NCBI GenBank assembly: GCA_036365455.1
Contig: JAWQUS010000026.1
Coordinates: 10,682,001-10,746,000, forward strand
Origin: Macrosoma leucophasiata
Lineage: Eukaryota > Arthropoda > Insecta > Lepidoptera > Hedylidae
Direction: 5' to 3'
DNA length: 64,000 bases
Of the stretch, positions 31,671-43,500 are shown one piece after another (the first letter of the stretch is position 1; each line of letters begins with the position of its first letter). Position numbers and translations under genes: made by a program. Under the pieces are notes generated by a model. The model was given only the letters and a program-made list of their open reading frames with translations. It was not told the origin of the DNA and did no database searches.

Positions 31671-33954
31671 CCCATTACATATCGTTTTGATGTGTATTAG
31701 ATTTCGGCAATAAAATAAATGCTTCGAATGTTGTGTGTGTTTGGTTGATTCCACATTCTCTAAATTACCTACCACGTGAAGCATTTGGCCTGAAGACACA
31801 TGCATAAAAACACTTTTATTATATTATAGTTAACATAGTTATGAAGTGGATAAGGATTTTAAATTTTTAGCTAGATTGATCTCAATTGCATGAATATAAC
31901 AGCATTTCAATTAACATAATTATGTTCATTTTATGAACATAATTATTTTGATTGCTCGAGATGCTTGTATAACTCCGTAAAGAAAATAAAACCTATTACC
32001 TCCCACTCCGCTTACCATGTAGGTACCTATGTATTGCGAGCAGAATATCTACGTGAACTAGAATTTTGCATACATACAAATGAAAATAATCTAAAAAAAA
32101 AAAATATCTGGGCGAATTGAGAGCCACCTCCTTTTTTTGGAGTCGGTTAAAACATGAAACAATTTATATATATAATATTCGTTGTGTCAAGAAACAGACA
32201 AATGACATAATAAGGAGACCGGAAGGCTCGGGTTCAAATCCCAGCAAGTAATCTAAACACATTTTTTTTATATATTCGTTTTTATAAATCGTCTATTTGT
32301 AAAGGTTGTTTATTCTATATAATCGCATTGTATTGTATGCAGTAGCTTTACCGGTGCAGTTCCTGAATGCCGATTTTTTCCCCTATAAATTAATCCTATT
32401 TACCTATAAAGTTTCAGAATGAAATTATAGTTAAATAATTGAATAATTAATTGAATTGTATTAAAATGATAAGAAGCCAGTGACATAATGTGTGGATCGC
32501 GGTCTCGAGTCTGGCATCCTTATCAGATGGGTCTCGAATCACGAGAATCATGAGCTACAGTATACGTTTGAGTGAAATCGAGTCGCGACCCAAATGACCC
32601 AAACGATCGAGTCACTTAGACTCGATCACTTTGTCAATGGGTCGCGATCGACCCGAATCTCGACGAAGGAGTGATCGACTCAGGTCTAGTTCGGGTCGCG
32701 CACTCAGCGATGAGCCACTTCTTCCCCACCGCACCTACCCCGCTCCCCCCACGCCCCGTTCGCCTGGCGCCGCTGCCGGTATTTATCACCGAAACGGTAT
32801 TTATCGCCGAAATTGCTATGACTCTGCATTCTAAATCTGTGATATCTTCTAAAATATTTATTTAATTTACATGCTGTAAAAAGCCATTATTTATTAAATG
32901 CACAATTTATTTAAGATACTTAATTGGATAAGGATTAATACTGTATTGCTTAAAATCGCTTCGTAAATAAGCCATTATTTCTCGTACAAAGTAAAGGATA
33001 AAAAATGGTTATTGTGGGTTATTCCTAAGAGATAAACATATACCATCACGGACTTTTTTGTAGACCTTTTTAAGTTGTACAATACTGTAGTAAATTGTTT
33101 TGATCTATCTTGTAGGATTCAGTCAGCGTTTGCAATGTAAGCGCAAAAAATGTGTTTTTTCTACGACCTCACATTAAAAACCTCAAAAATTGTAGCCTAT
33201 GTGTTATTCTGATGTATAAGCTATAGCCTATGTGTTATTCTGATGTATAAGCTATATTGTGGTAAAGTTTCATTCAAATCCATTCAGTAGTTTTTACGTG
33301 AAAGAGTAACAAACATCCATACATCCATACTTACAAACTTTCGCCTTTATAATAGTAGTAGGATTCTCTGACGTTAGTCTGGTTTGAACCTAGGAACAAT
33401 AAATTGTTCCGATCGCTTCAACGTATTGCTTGACAACACGCCATTTATTTTTATTTGTGGTTTATACGTACAAACCAAATATTCTTGTTCGTTCATGCAA
33501 ACACGACTTGAGAGTTATTTTGTTATTCATGTGTTTTAAGCAACTGGCGAAATTTTGTATAAAATATATAGAGCTGTCTTTCAAAAGTTCCTCCTATTCC
33601 GTTTCAGTATAACTTTGTTCGACCACTGAATCTAGAAAGTACTATATTCCAACGCAACTCGAATTTCCGAAATTAGTTACAGCCCCTATCCTTTTGTTTC
33701 TATGTCCCGATAGTTTGTATGTCTATGGTCTGTAAAGAAAGCTAGTCACTGGCTATCCTACCCTCATTTATAATGAAACATTATATAATTTGGGGTTAGT
33801 TTAATTATTGTAATGTGGGATCACGTGAACATTAGGTTTACGTTTGACATCGTTTAGAATATTTCAACGACTCTGTTAGGTGAATTAATATTAAAATAAG
33901 AATAGTATGAATAGGGATAAAATATTTTTATGACTCAAAGTGATTTGTTTGAAG

Positions 33955-34223
33955 CGTTGAGCAACACCGGAGGGGAGTAGCCATATGCAGGCTTTCCCCT
34001 CTGTCAAAGTACAAGACCAAATGGGCCTATACCTGTCGCCTAGATGTTTAAATGTGTGCGTGCAATTGTTTCTGTATTTTGTTAAAGTCAAAGTGTGAGT
34101 TTCTTAGTAATAGACGATTTTTGTCGTCCCTCGCAAAAAATGACAGACTGTTTTGCATCGGTAATTAACGCTTTGGCTACTCCCCTTCAGTCCGCCGCGG
34201 CCGGTGGCCCGTGTTGCTCTATG
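33955..34223 (+). mobile_element. hAT-type MITE family D
   Basis: Left end worn (CGTTGAGCAACAC), right end GTGTTGCTCTATG. Flanks GTTTGAAG (33947-33954) and GATTGAAG (34224-34231) agree at 7 of 8 bases. Confidence 0.8.
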
Positions 34224-34231
34224 GATTGAAG

Positions 34232-34727
34232 AATTGATGTATATGTACAAAATGCTGATAAGAACAATCAGAATGAGATTTAATTTATTTGGGGTAATTT
34301 ATAATTTTAACTACCACTTAACCACTTTTTGATCAAAGTTAAAACCAAGCGAACGAAGTTATAGGCAAAAGTAATAAGTGGCATTGAGTCTGAAATCTTA
34401 TTTACCTATTGTTAACAGCTGATCATCATTAATGTATTTAGTTGTGTGCCTAATTTTGTTTTGTTTTTTTTTCCTATTTTTGTGTTTCTTTTTCTTTATT
34501 ATTTTTTTTGTGCATGTACTGTAAATTTCTATATTCTGTCTCTTTCTGGACCAAATAAAGTGTTTAGTATTTGTGTCATCGAATGATGCTGGTTGACTAG
34601 AAAATTTTCCATTTGATTTTCAATGAATCAGTAAATTAATTATTTAATTTTCTTAGTTGAAAAATATAAGCATCTTTACAATACACGAGCGCGGTAAACG
34701 TTTGGTTGTGATAAATACATAGTAATT
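34232..34727. other. No gene seen; polyadenylation-like end
   Basis: 'tttctggaccAATAAAgtgttt' components lie at 34540-34565 (AATAAA at about 34553) after a T-rich stretch. It could be the 3' end of a transcript or a retrocopy, but no coding sequence is upstream. Confidence 0.3.
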
Positions 34728-35010
34728 TTACTGGTGGTAGAGCTCCAGTGACGGAGCTCGCGGGCGTAGGCACCACCGCATTACCTAATATACTACGTTC
34801 AGCACTATCGTGTTCCGGTCAGGTGGTAATGTACGGTCCTGTAATTTCCGGCACAGAGGCATAACACCTTAGGCCTCAGGAGTGGTAACGCATCTGCATT
34901 TTGACCTTGGTCTTTGTGTAGGTGTCTATAGGCTGCAGTCATCACTTAACATCAATATAAACTGCACGTTTGTTTACCACTTCCATTACATTAAAAAATA
35001 TAAAAAAAAT
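34728..35010 (+). mobile_element. SINE-like family A, full length
   Basis: 'ttttactggtggtagagctc' to a long A-rich tail. About 17 bases around 'cttgccgctaaatggtagt' are missing. Confidence 0.85.
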
Positions 35011-35644
35011 AAAACGCATGTGTGCAAGTGAAGGCGGGCGCATAACTTGCCGCTACGTAAGGTTTACACACTGACACACCGTATGTTCATATTATCTACA
35101 TGCAAGAGGCGGACGCACTCGTGAATTGTAATAATATTATAAGGTGACATTATATTTATAGATAGTCAAGACTAAGCTTCTTCAATTCGCCTTTGACCTA
35201 CAGTACGTAAAACTTGAAGAACTATAATTAAACTTCGAAGCCGTTAATGCTGAGCTCGGTTTCACTAAGATCTCTCAGAACCCAATGGACGAAAGCCCTA
35301 CATCTGTTCATTGGACCACTTGCCAACTAATGGCAGTAAAGCTCGGAAAATCTCACGGAAAGTTTAAGTTTAAGGAGAAATTAAAGTCTCCATGATCAGG
35401 AATATTTTTTGTCTCAGATCTATAATTTTAATCTTAAAAAGTAAAACAAGTGCGAGTAACGTTGATGTGTACCTAATGGTAGAGAAGGCCAGAGAATTCT
35501 ATGCAGGGTGAATAGAAAATTCTGTGGTATAGAAATAAATGAATGCAAAAAGTGTTTTTTTTTGCATTCTTGACTTCTTTGTGTCTGATACTTACGTTTT
35601 GCATTATACATCACAATAAGAAAATGAATAACTGTTAATAGGTA

Positions 35645-35966
35645 CTAGTGGTAGCAGGCCACTACTACTACGCTGAGGTCCTGGGTTCGATTCCCAGGTC
35701 GGGGCTTATCAGAGATAATGGTGTAAAGTCCATTATCTCTGGTCCTATAGGGATTTATCAATTTTCTGGAAAATTCTCAGTACCTCGAAGTTAGGTAATG
35801 TGCCTGGAGATGTCAACAGGCTCGCCACCTGTTACATGGGCCAGAAACCTAACCGGCAAATCATTCAAGCAATACATGCAAACACCCACGTGTTTGCATG
35901 TATTGCTTGAATGCATGCATTTACTTCTGCCTTCCCCTTCGGGGATTACATACGTGAAGTTACGTT
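35645..35966 (+). mobile_element. SINE family B, containing a local inverted duplication
   Basis: Box B GGTTCGATTCC near 35688, the family middle ('aacaggctcgccacctgtta') and tail ('ccttcggggattaca'). Other copies read 'gaatcgtgggtgtttgcatg' here. This copy has a 23-bp perfect hairpin instead (35863-35912). Confidence 0.85.
35863..35912. repeat. Perfect 23-bp hairpin, 4-base loop, inside SINE B
   Basis: Arms 35863-35885 and 35890-35912 (right arm gtgtttgcatgtattgcttg + aat); loop ccac. Confidence 0.95.
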
Positions 35967-36084
35967 CGTACTTTATGTACAGTTATAGGTGCTATTTTGT
36001 TGTTTTGCATACAGAACTCTAATGGAAATTAAAAAAATACTTTTGCATGAAAATAAATGAATGCAAATTACTTAAGCCGAATGT

Positions 36085-36270
36085 ACTTTTAGTAAATTGT
36101 TTTTCACGACGCCCAAGGTGGGCGTTTTCTTACAATTATAAAGGGAGGTCGGATTAATTGTTGCGGATCACTTCATTAGTCTGAGTCAACTTTCATCATG
36201 GCAGCAAAGCCCACAGGTCAAGTTATCAAGGAAAACGGTAATAATACTCCTGATTTCCCGGGTTTAATAA
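36085..36270 (+). repeat. Dispersed repeat I, copy 3
   Basis: 'tgcggatcacttcattagtc', 'actttcatcatggcagcaaa' and 'caaggaaaacggtaata'. Confidence 0.55.
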
Positions 36271-36796
36271 TAATGATGAAGAAAACAGAAGAAGAGAGAT
36301 GAAATAAAAGATGTTGTTTGGAACGAACCGATTTGTGCTGCTCGTACACAAATGATAAAATATCTTAACGTAATACATCTAAACCCATTTCTTATCTTAA
36401 GCCTCCATTCCTTCGAAAAAAATATTGTACGCGCAATTTTTTTTGTGCAAACATATAAGACATCTAAAAAGAACAATGATTTCAACAGAATATAAAAATA
36501 ACAAATAAATTTCATAATTTAAACAGTTTGTTCAATTTTTATAGACAGTTTCAATTTTATTATCTTTAAATATTCGAAAATCTTCATTATTATATATCTT
36601 CAAAAGTAAAATATATTAGATAACGTCTAAAGTTAACAAATATTTGTTATTTCTGTGCGTCTGTAGTAAGAAAAGAGTGTAATTTAAATAAGGAACCTAC
36701 AATATATCTTTGGAGCTTTGATAACAAAATATTTATTGAAAAGATCTTCCTTTTCATGATATACTTACGAAATTAAATGCAGAGTTATTCCATAAT
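36271..36796. other. No gene seen
   Basis: AT-rich. Short frames only. Confidence 0.5.
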
Positions 36797-37004
36797 CAGA
36801 CCTGCGCTCGGATACGGATACGGACGAGTGTCCGTGGCAAGCCGAGTGGCAAGAGTGGCAAGAGTGTCCGCAGTGTGATTGTTTGGTGATCCGGTAGGTA
36901 TACTACGTTCCGCTCCAGTCGTGGAACTTCATACTAAAATACCCGAGCGAAACCCGCTCGGTAATTCCACTCCCCAACTCGGGAGCAAATAACGCGCAGG
37001 TCTG
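36797..37004. mobile_element. Candidate MITE with CAGACCTGCGC ends
   Basis: CAGACCTGCGC (36797-36807) and its exact inverse (36994-37004) bound 208 bp containing a short 'gtggcaagagtggcaagagt' repeat. The flanks do not show a clear 8-bp duplication. Confidence 0.5.
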
Positions 37005-37083
37005 AATAGGGCTTAAGTGAACCCGATAAAAGCTCCTATTCAACATTCTGACGATTTGGATGTGAGGCAAGCTAGTAGTGGCA

Positions 37084-37256
37084 TTTTTTTAAAGGTAATG
37101 GAAGTGGTAAACAAGCATGCAGTTCACATTGATGTTAAGTGATGACTGCAGCCAATAGACACCCACATAAAGATCAAGATCAAAATGCAGATGCGTTACC
37201 ACTCCTGAGGCCTAAGATGTTATGCCTCTGTGCCGGAAATTACAGGGCCGTACATT
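37084..37256 (-). mobile_element. SINE-like family A, 3' part
   Basis: 'ggaagtggtaaacaagcatg' to 'attacagggccgtacatt'. Confidence 0.75.
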
Positions 37257-37702
37257 CAATTTCTTCTTTGGCATCCCTAAGTATGCCCAATATAGAAACC
37301 TTAGATTTGGTGGGCGCAAGATATCTCCCATATCTTGATCTTATGCGCTCGAGTAAACCAAAAATCCCCCTAAGCTCCCCTACTAATAATATTAATGACT
37401 TAGACATGCTTCTAGTAGCAAGACAAGCAATTGAATAATGTCTAGGATTTTCCACAATAGGTATTAAGAGATTTAAGAGATTTTGGCAAGAGCTCCGTAT
37501 TCAATTAACTAGTTCAACAACGCTTATAGAGAAACCTATTTGTGCCAAATTTGAACGATTTTAATATGTTTTAATAGAAGTAGGCTTATTAGTGACTGAG
37601 TTCAAGAGCGTCACATTATAATTATATCATCGCCGTGCGACGATCATCGGCGAGATGGTGTAATGAGACTTTTCGTCTAACATCTTTGCAGACTTCATTT
37701 AT
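37257..37702. other. No gene seen
   Basis: Unclassified. The frame through the family A junction (37139-37438) is spurious. Confidence 0.45.
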
Positions 37703-38018
37703 AACGTAACGTAACTTCACGTCTGTAATCCCCGAAGGGGTAGGCAGAGGTAAATGCATGCATTCAAGCATACATGCAAACACCCACGACTCGCCAGTTA
37801 CGTTTTGGCCCATGTAACAGGTGGCGAGCCTGTTGCCACCTTCGGGCACATTACCAAACTCCGAGGCACTGGAAAACTTCCAAAAAATGGAAAAATTTCC
37901 AATAGAACCTGAGATAAAGGATTTTAAGCCTTTATCTCTGATTGTCCCCGACTCGGGAATCGAACCCAGGATCCCCAGCGTAGTAGAAGTGGCCTGTTAC
38001 CACTACGCTACTGAAGCA
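37703..38018 (-). mobile_element. SINE family B, full length, reverse
   Basis: Tail ('taatccccgaaggggtaggc') to head ('gggaatcgaacccagga', 'ctacgctactgaagc'). Confidence 0.85.
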
Positions 38019-38038
38019 GTTAAAGTCATTATTCACCG

Positions 38039-38175
38039 CTAAATCGTAGCGTTACCGCTAAATCGTAGCGTTATCGTTTCCCCTTCACGTGATAATGTAC
38101 GGCCTGTCAATTTTAGGCACAGAGACATAAGAGCCTCAGGAGTGGCAACGAATCTACATTGAAATCTCTGGTTTT
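38039..38175 (+). mobile_element. SINE-like family A, diverged
   Basis: 'tgataatgtacggcctgtca' and 'tcaggagtggcaacgaatct'. The 5' part has a small local duplication 'cgctaaatcgtagcgttac'. Confidence 0.55.
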
Positions 38176-38183
38176 ATGCAGAT

Positions 38184-38235
38184 ACTAGTGCCCCGCCCCG
38201 GCTTCGCACGGGTGCAATGTGACTAATATTACTAA
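38184..38235 (-). mobile_element. Helitron 3' terminus fragment
   Basis: CTAG at 38184-38187 followed by 'tgccccgccccggcttcgca' is, in reverse, a hairpin-forming GC-rich block ending CTAG before T. It abuts Helitron H2 copy a. Confidence 0.55.
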
Positions 38236-38917
38236 TCCTACTACTATTATAAAGGCGAAAGTTTGTAAGTATGGATGTATGGATGTTTGTTACTCTTTCA
38301 CGTAAAAACTACTGAATGGATTTGAATGAAACTTTACCACAATATAGCTTATACATCAGAATAACACATAGGCTATAGCTTATACATCAGAATAACACAT
38401 AGGCTACAATTTTTGAGGTTTTTAATGTGAGGTCGTAGAAAAAACACATTTTTTGCGCTTACATTGCAAACGCTGACTGAATCCTACAAGATAGATCAAA
38501 ACAATTTACTACAGTATTGTACAACTTAAAAAGGTCTACAAAAAAGTCCGTGATGGTATATGTTTATCTCTTAGGAATAACCCACAATAACCATTTTTTA
38601 TCCTTTACTTTGTACGAGAAATAATGGCTTATTTACGAAGCGATTTTAAGCAATACAGTATTAATCCTTATCCAATTAAGTATCTTAAATACATTGTGCA
38701 TTTAATAAAGATCAATATGGCTTTTTACAGCATGTAAATTAAATAAAAATTTTCGAAGATATCACAGATTTAAAATGCAGAGTCATAGCAATTTCGGCGA
38801 TAAATACCGTTTCGGTGATAAATACCGGCAGCGGCGCCAGGCGTATTTCTTACTTATTACTAGACTAGACGGGACGAACCTGAAGTCCACGCGAACGAAG
38901 TCGCGGGCAAAAGCTAG
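38236..38917 (+). mobile_element. Non-autonomous Helitron H2, copy a, complete
   Basis: 682 bp, A|TCCTACTACTATTATAAAGG start and 'gtcgcgggcaaaagCTAG|T' end. No target duplication. The internal duplication 'agcttatacatcagaataac' is shared with copy b. The two copies are nearly identical over 600 bp, so they spread recently or share a recent source. No coding capacity. Confidence 0.85.
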
Positions 38918-39270
38918 TATCATAATAAAAGGTTAGATAGCCTGTGAAAGAATTTTATGATCGGTTCAGTGTTGCCTATAAACAAACAAACAATCAAAGT
39001 TACAAACTTTACGTCTTTATAATATTAGTATAGACTACCTGTGCCCGCGACTTCGTCCGCGTGAGAGTTTATGATTGTTCAGTATCTACTCGGACGAAGT
39101 CGTGGGCGCAGCTAGTATAAAAGTAGCCTAAGTAACTCCTAAGATAAGCTATCTGCCAGTGAAAGTCCCGACAAAATCGGTCCATCCGTGCCCGAGATTA
39201 GCGGGGACAAACAGACAGACAGCAGACAGACAGACAAAAATGGTAAAAAAATGTTGTTTTTGGTATAATA

Positions 39271-40541
39271 GGTTGGAGAAAAAGTCTTTTCGCATTATAG
39301 TATGTATGAACTTGTAATAAAATCTCTTTGGCTGTAGTATTTGTATCTGGCTGGTTTTGGTATCATTGAAAGTTAAAATTTTAAAGAACATAATTCCAAA
39401 TTCAAATTAGACAAATGTGTGATTTTCATTTGTTTTCGTACTGTCAAGATGAGTGAATCTAATGAAGAAATTCGATACATTTTTAAATTTTACTACAAAA
39501 AAAGTAAAAATGCAACGCAAGCCGCGAAAAAAAAATGCGATGTTTATGGACCTAGTGCAGTGTCCGTGAGAGTAGCACAAATTTGGTTTAAGCGTTTTCA
39601 ATCCGTAAATTTTGATGTCAAAGATGCACCTCGCTCTGGTCGCCCTATTACGGATAAAATGGATGCCATTTTTGAAAAAGTGGAGCAAGATCGACATTTC
39701 AGTAGTTACGACGTAGCTGAAGAACTAAGAATTGATCACAAAACAGTTTTGGCGCATTTGAAAAAAGCTGGGTACAAAAAAAGCTCGATATTTGGGTACC
39801 TCACTGAAAGAAACCTAATGAACCGTTTACTCATTTGTGAATCTTTATTACGACGTAATGAAACCGAATCATTTTTGAAGAAGCTGATAACTGGTGATGA
39901 AAAGTGGATCACGTAGGACAAGAACGTGCGAAAAAGGTCGTGGTCAAAGGCCGGTCAGGCTTCACAGACTGTGGCGAAACCCGGGTTAACTCGCAATAAG
40001 GTGATGTTGTGTGTGTGGTGGGATTGGAAGGGCATTATTCATTATGAGCTATTACCACCAGGCAGGACTATCGATTATGAACTCAACTAACTGCTACCAC
40101 TGATGAGATTAAAGCAAGAAGTTGAGAGAAAGCGGCCGGAATTGATCAACAGAAGGGGTGTGGTGTTTCATCATGATAACGCTAGACCTCACACATCTAT
40201 AGCCACTCAGCAAAAATTAAGAGAGTTTGGCTGGGAGGTGTTAATGCATATAGTATAGTCCTGACCTTGCACCTTCAGATTTCCACCTGTTTCGGTCTCT
40301 TCAGAATTCTTTATGCAATGTAAGGTTAACATCACGAGAAGACTGCCAAATCCACTTGTCGCGGTATTTTGATGAGAAGTCCCAAAATGTGTATAGCCAA
40401 TGGATCATGTCCCTACCTACAAGATGGCAAAAGGTTATCGAACAAAATGGTACATACATACTTTAGTTAAATTTAAATAAACTATATTAAAAAATGTCTT
40501 GAATTATCTTAAAAAATGCGAAGAAACTTTTTCCCCAATCT
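39271..40541 (+). mobile_element. Mariner element, decayed, about 1.27 kb
   Basis: Inverted ends ggttggagaaaaagtctttt (left) and, in reverse, agattggggaaaaagtttct (right), flanked by TA. The length is normal for mariner. It sits in the 'ggtata|tgtacc' part of an H1 Helitron. Confidence 0.85.
39449..40466 (+). pseudogene. Mariner transposase, broken (DD34D type)
   Basis: Transposase that cuts and pastes its element at TA sites using a DDD catalytic triad. Open from MSESNEEIRYIF at 39449 to a TAG at 39914-39916. The N-terminal helix-turn-helix region is recognisable (AQIWFKRF, APRSGRP, DHKTVLAHLKKAGY). The first catalytic Asp is in GDEKW, the second in FHHDNARPHT near 40165, the third in PDLAPSDFH near 40262. 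The conserved WVPHEL motif that normally follows the KKAGYKK region is degraded to SIFGYL. A second in-frame stop lies near 40088 and a frameshift at about 40250 separates the third Asp. Residue spacing and motifs resemble the cecropia-like mariners, but the subfamily is not certain. Clearly inactive. Confidence 0.85.
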
Positions 40542-40597
40542 TATATGTACCGTACACGGTACATATGCATTAAGTAAAAAGCGGTTATTTTTATATT

Positions 40598-43500
40598 TAT
40601 TTTATTTTATTATTTATTCATTTATTCGTAAACAATTTTACATTGTGTTCGAATTAAGCACGAGATACAAAAAAAGGTATTACACAATTATACGTATTAA
40701 ACATACACAAAAATAAAAAATAAGTAATGTTAACAAAAATATGACAACAAATGCCTACACAAACATTAAAATACATACAAATAACATTTATAATACATAC
40801 TTCTCCTCAAAAATCTGCAACACTGTAACAACACTTTTCCAAAAGGTACTGTTTCAATTTATTTCTGAATGTATTTACTTTTGTTACAGTCTTAAGCTCT
40901 ACAGGCAGTCTATTAAAAAGTTTTACCGATTGATAGCGACTACAATGCTTTACTACTTCCACCCTGGGTTGTATAACATTATTCAAATCCTTACGTCTAG
41001 TTTGAAGTCTGATAACCATTTCTTCATCAGTTTCATATTTATGTTTATTCTTTACTAGGTAAGTTAATACTGTTAGAATAAACAGACTTGGTACAGTTAG
41101 AATACCTAATTGTCTAAAATAGTCCCTGCAAGATTCCCAAGGGGGTATTCTAACTAAGGTACGAATAGCTCTCTTTTGGCTTATGAATGCCCGATTCACA
41201 TTATAGGCATAACTAGCTCCCCAAAGTTTAATACTATATCGCAATTTAGACTCAACTAAGGCGCTATACACCATTTTAAGTTGTTGTTTGGTCAGCACGT
41301 CTCGCAGACAGCGCAGCGCATAGCATGCAGAACTTAACGAGTTCTCTATGTGTTCTAGCTCAGATTGCCAATTTAACCTTGCATCAATATTAACACCCAA
41401 GAATTTTACAGTTTCTGTTTCCTCAATACATTCATTATTAAAATTCAAAAGTATGTTCGGTACCCGACTACTTCTTGCAGTTTTGAAGCAAACAATTTTA
41501 GTTTTACTAGTGTTGAGTTTAAGATTATTTATAGTAAACCAATGATTGAATAAAGTAAACAATTCCATAAGTTTCGATATCAAATTCTCATGTGTATCAG
41601 CTGAAACTACTGCATTAGTATCATCCGCAAATAGTGTCATCTCCACCCCCGCTATTTTGTTACGTATGTAATTTATTAAATCATTGATGAAGACAACAAA
41701 AAAGAAAGGCCCAAGCACCGATCCCTGAGGCACTCCCTTAGACCTTGTAATCAGTCTTGAATGGCATGTTTCCTCAATACCATTAATACCCGTTCCTTTA
41801 ATCTCTACAAATTGCTTGCGATTACTTAAATAAGACTCAACTAGAAATAGCATGCTGCCTCTCACCCCATAATGTTCCAGTTTAGCAATTAGTATATTGT
41901 GATCTACACAATCAAAAGCCGATGATAAGTCCAAAAATAAGCCAGCCACTGTCTTATTCTCGTTTAGCTCTTTTAATACGTCATGGATAAGTGTATCAAT
42001 AGCATCACCTGTACCAACCCCAATCTGATAGCCATATTGTCTAGGGTTAAGAATCGCTTTTGATACGAAGTGTGACATAAGCGAATCCTTCATAATTTTT
42101 TCAAAAATTTTGGATATTACTGGCAAAAGAGAAATTGGTCGAAAATTTTTAGGATCCGTTCTTGAATCCTTCTTGTGGATAGGTACAACTTTGGCAATTT
42201 TCAGTTGTTCTGGAAATATAGACGAAGCCATGCATAGATTGAAAAAATGTGCCAAAGGCTTAGCCAAAATGTCGATATTTTCCTTAATCACAGATGAAGG
42301 TATATCATCATATCCACTTGCTTTTCTATTTTTCAACTTTCTAACTACACTTTTAATGTCTTTAATACTTATACCTTTCGTCTCTACTCGAGCCGAATTC
42401 TGATGCAATAATGCTATGGCTTCATCAAAATTTACAGCAATGCTCATAGTTTTTGTAAACTCTTCATTTAATATGTCTGCTACATCACTACCATTATTCA
42501 CTATTTTCCCTCCCATATTAAGTTTTAAATTTGCCTGTGTCCTATTTGAACTTTGATTTATGTGCTTGTTCACAACTCTCCATAGTTCTTTTGTGGAGTT
42601 TATTGCTCCAATAATATCTTTTTGAATAGTTAACGATTTAGCTATTTTTAGTGTCTTTCTATAAATTTTCATATATAAAATTTTGTAGTTAGTTATAGAA
42701 GGATTACTATAACTTCTATTTACACCCGTTAAAATTCTTTTCATTTTACTAGACACTTTAATGCCTTTGCTGATCCATTTAATTTTATATAGCTTTTTTT
42801 GCTTTATTTTAATCGTTTTCTTTTTGTAACAAGTATTAAATATTCGTCTAAACTTATTCAGAAAACTATTTACTCCTAAGCTTTCCCATTTTATTTCACT
42901 AAACATTTCCCTAAAGTTATATCTATTTTTGGAACTACTTATCGCTCTTCTCTCAATTAATTTAAGCGGAGCTTGATACTTTTTGTTTCCTTTTTTTACA
43001 GCCATTTGCAATAAAAGAGCAGCATGACCATCAGATAGTCCATTGTGATCAACTTTCACCCTAAATAAGTCGTCACTGGGAATGTTAGTGTAGATATTAT
43101 CAATACACGAATTGATATCATTTCGAATAAATGTAACTTCGTTCACTAAATGCCTAAAATTATAAGACTGTAACAAATTTAGTATTATCCTTTTGTTGTT
43201 ATTTTCTGTCAACATGTCCACATTGAAATCTCCACAAATAATACATCTTTTACTGAAACAATGTTGCAACAACAATTCCAATTTTAGTATAAATTGATCA
43301 AATTGCTTATTATTTTGGTAACAACAAAATAGACATATATTAGTTTCCATGTCTTTAACACCGCATAACTCAAAGCATTCCACTCTACTCAATTTTTTAC
43401 ATATTTCCAAAGTCTGAGTTTTTCTATTAGATGCAAATATTAGAGAACCTCCTCTAATTTTTGTTTTCCTTGAAAAGTGTGTTATTAAATCATAATTAGT

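Larger units (their letters stand above)
30687..32760. other. 2.07 kb segment unique to Helitron H2 copy b
   Basis: Copy a reads 'aagaaatacg|cctggcgc' across this point. The segment has inverted subterminal blocks (tagacctgagtcgatc near 30893 and gatcgactcaggtcta near 32672), many GATCGAGTC-like motifs at both ends, a perfect hairpin at 31311-31363 and a diverged tandem pair at 31430-31670. No long reading frame. It could be captured host DNA, an insertion, or sequence deleted from copy a. Confidence 0.6.
30616..33363 (-). mobile_element. Non-autonomous Helitron H2, copy b, with 2.07 kb extra segment
   Basis: In reverse it begins TCCTACTACTATTATAAAGG (from 33363) and ends 'cgcgggcaaaagCTAG' at 30616, between A (30615 side) and T (33364 side). 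The outer 600 bases on the right and 70 on the left match H2 copy a at 38236-38917, including a shared internal duplication of 'ctatgtgttattctgatgta'. Bases 30687-32760 are absent from copy a. No transposase frame, so it relies on an autonomous Helitron. Confidence 0.8.
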
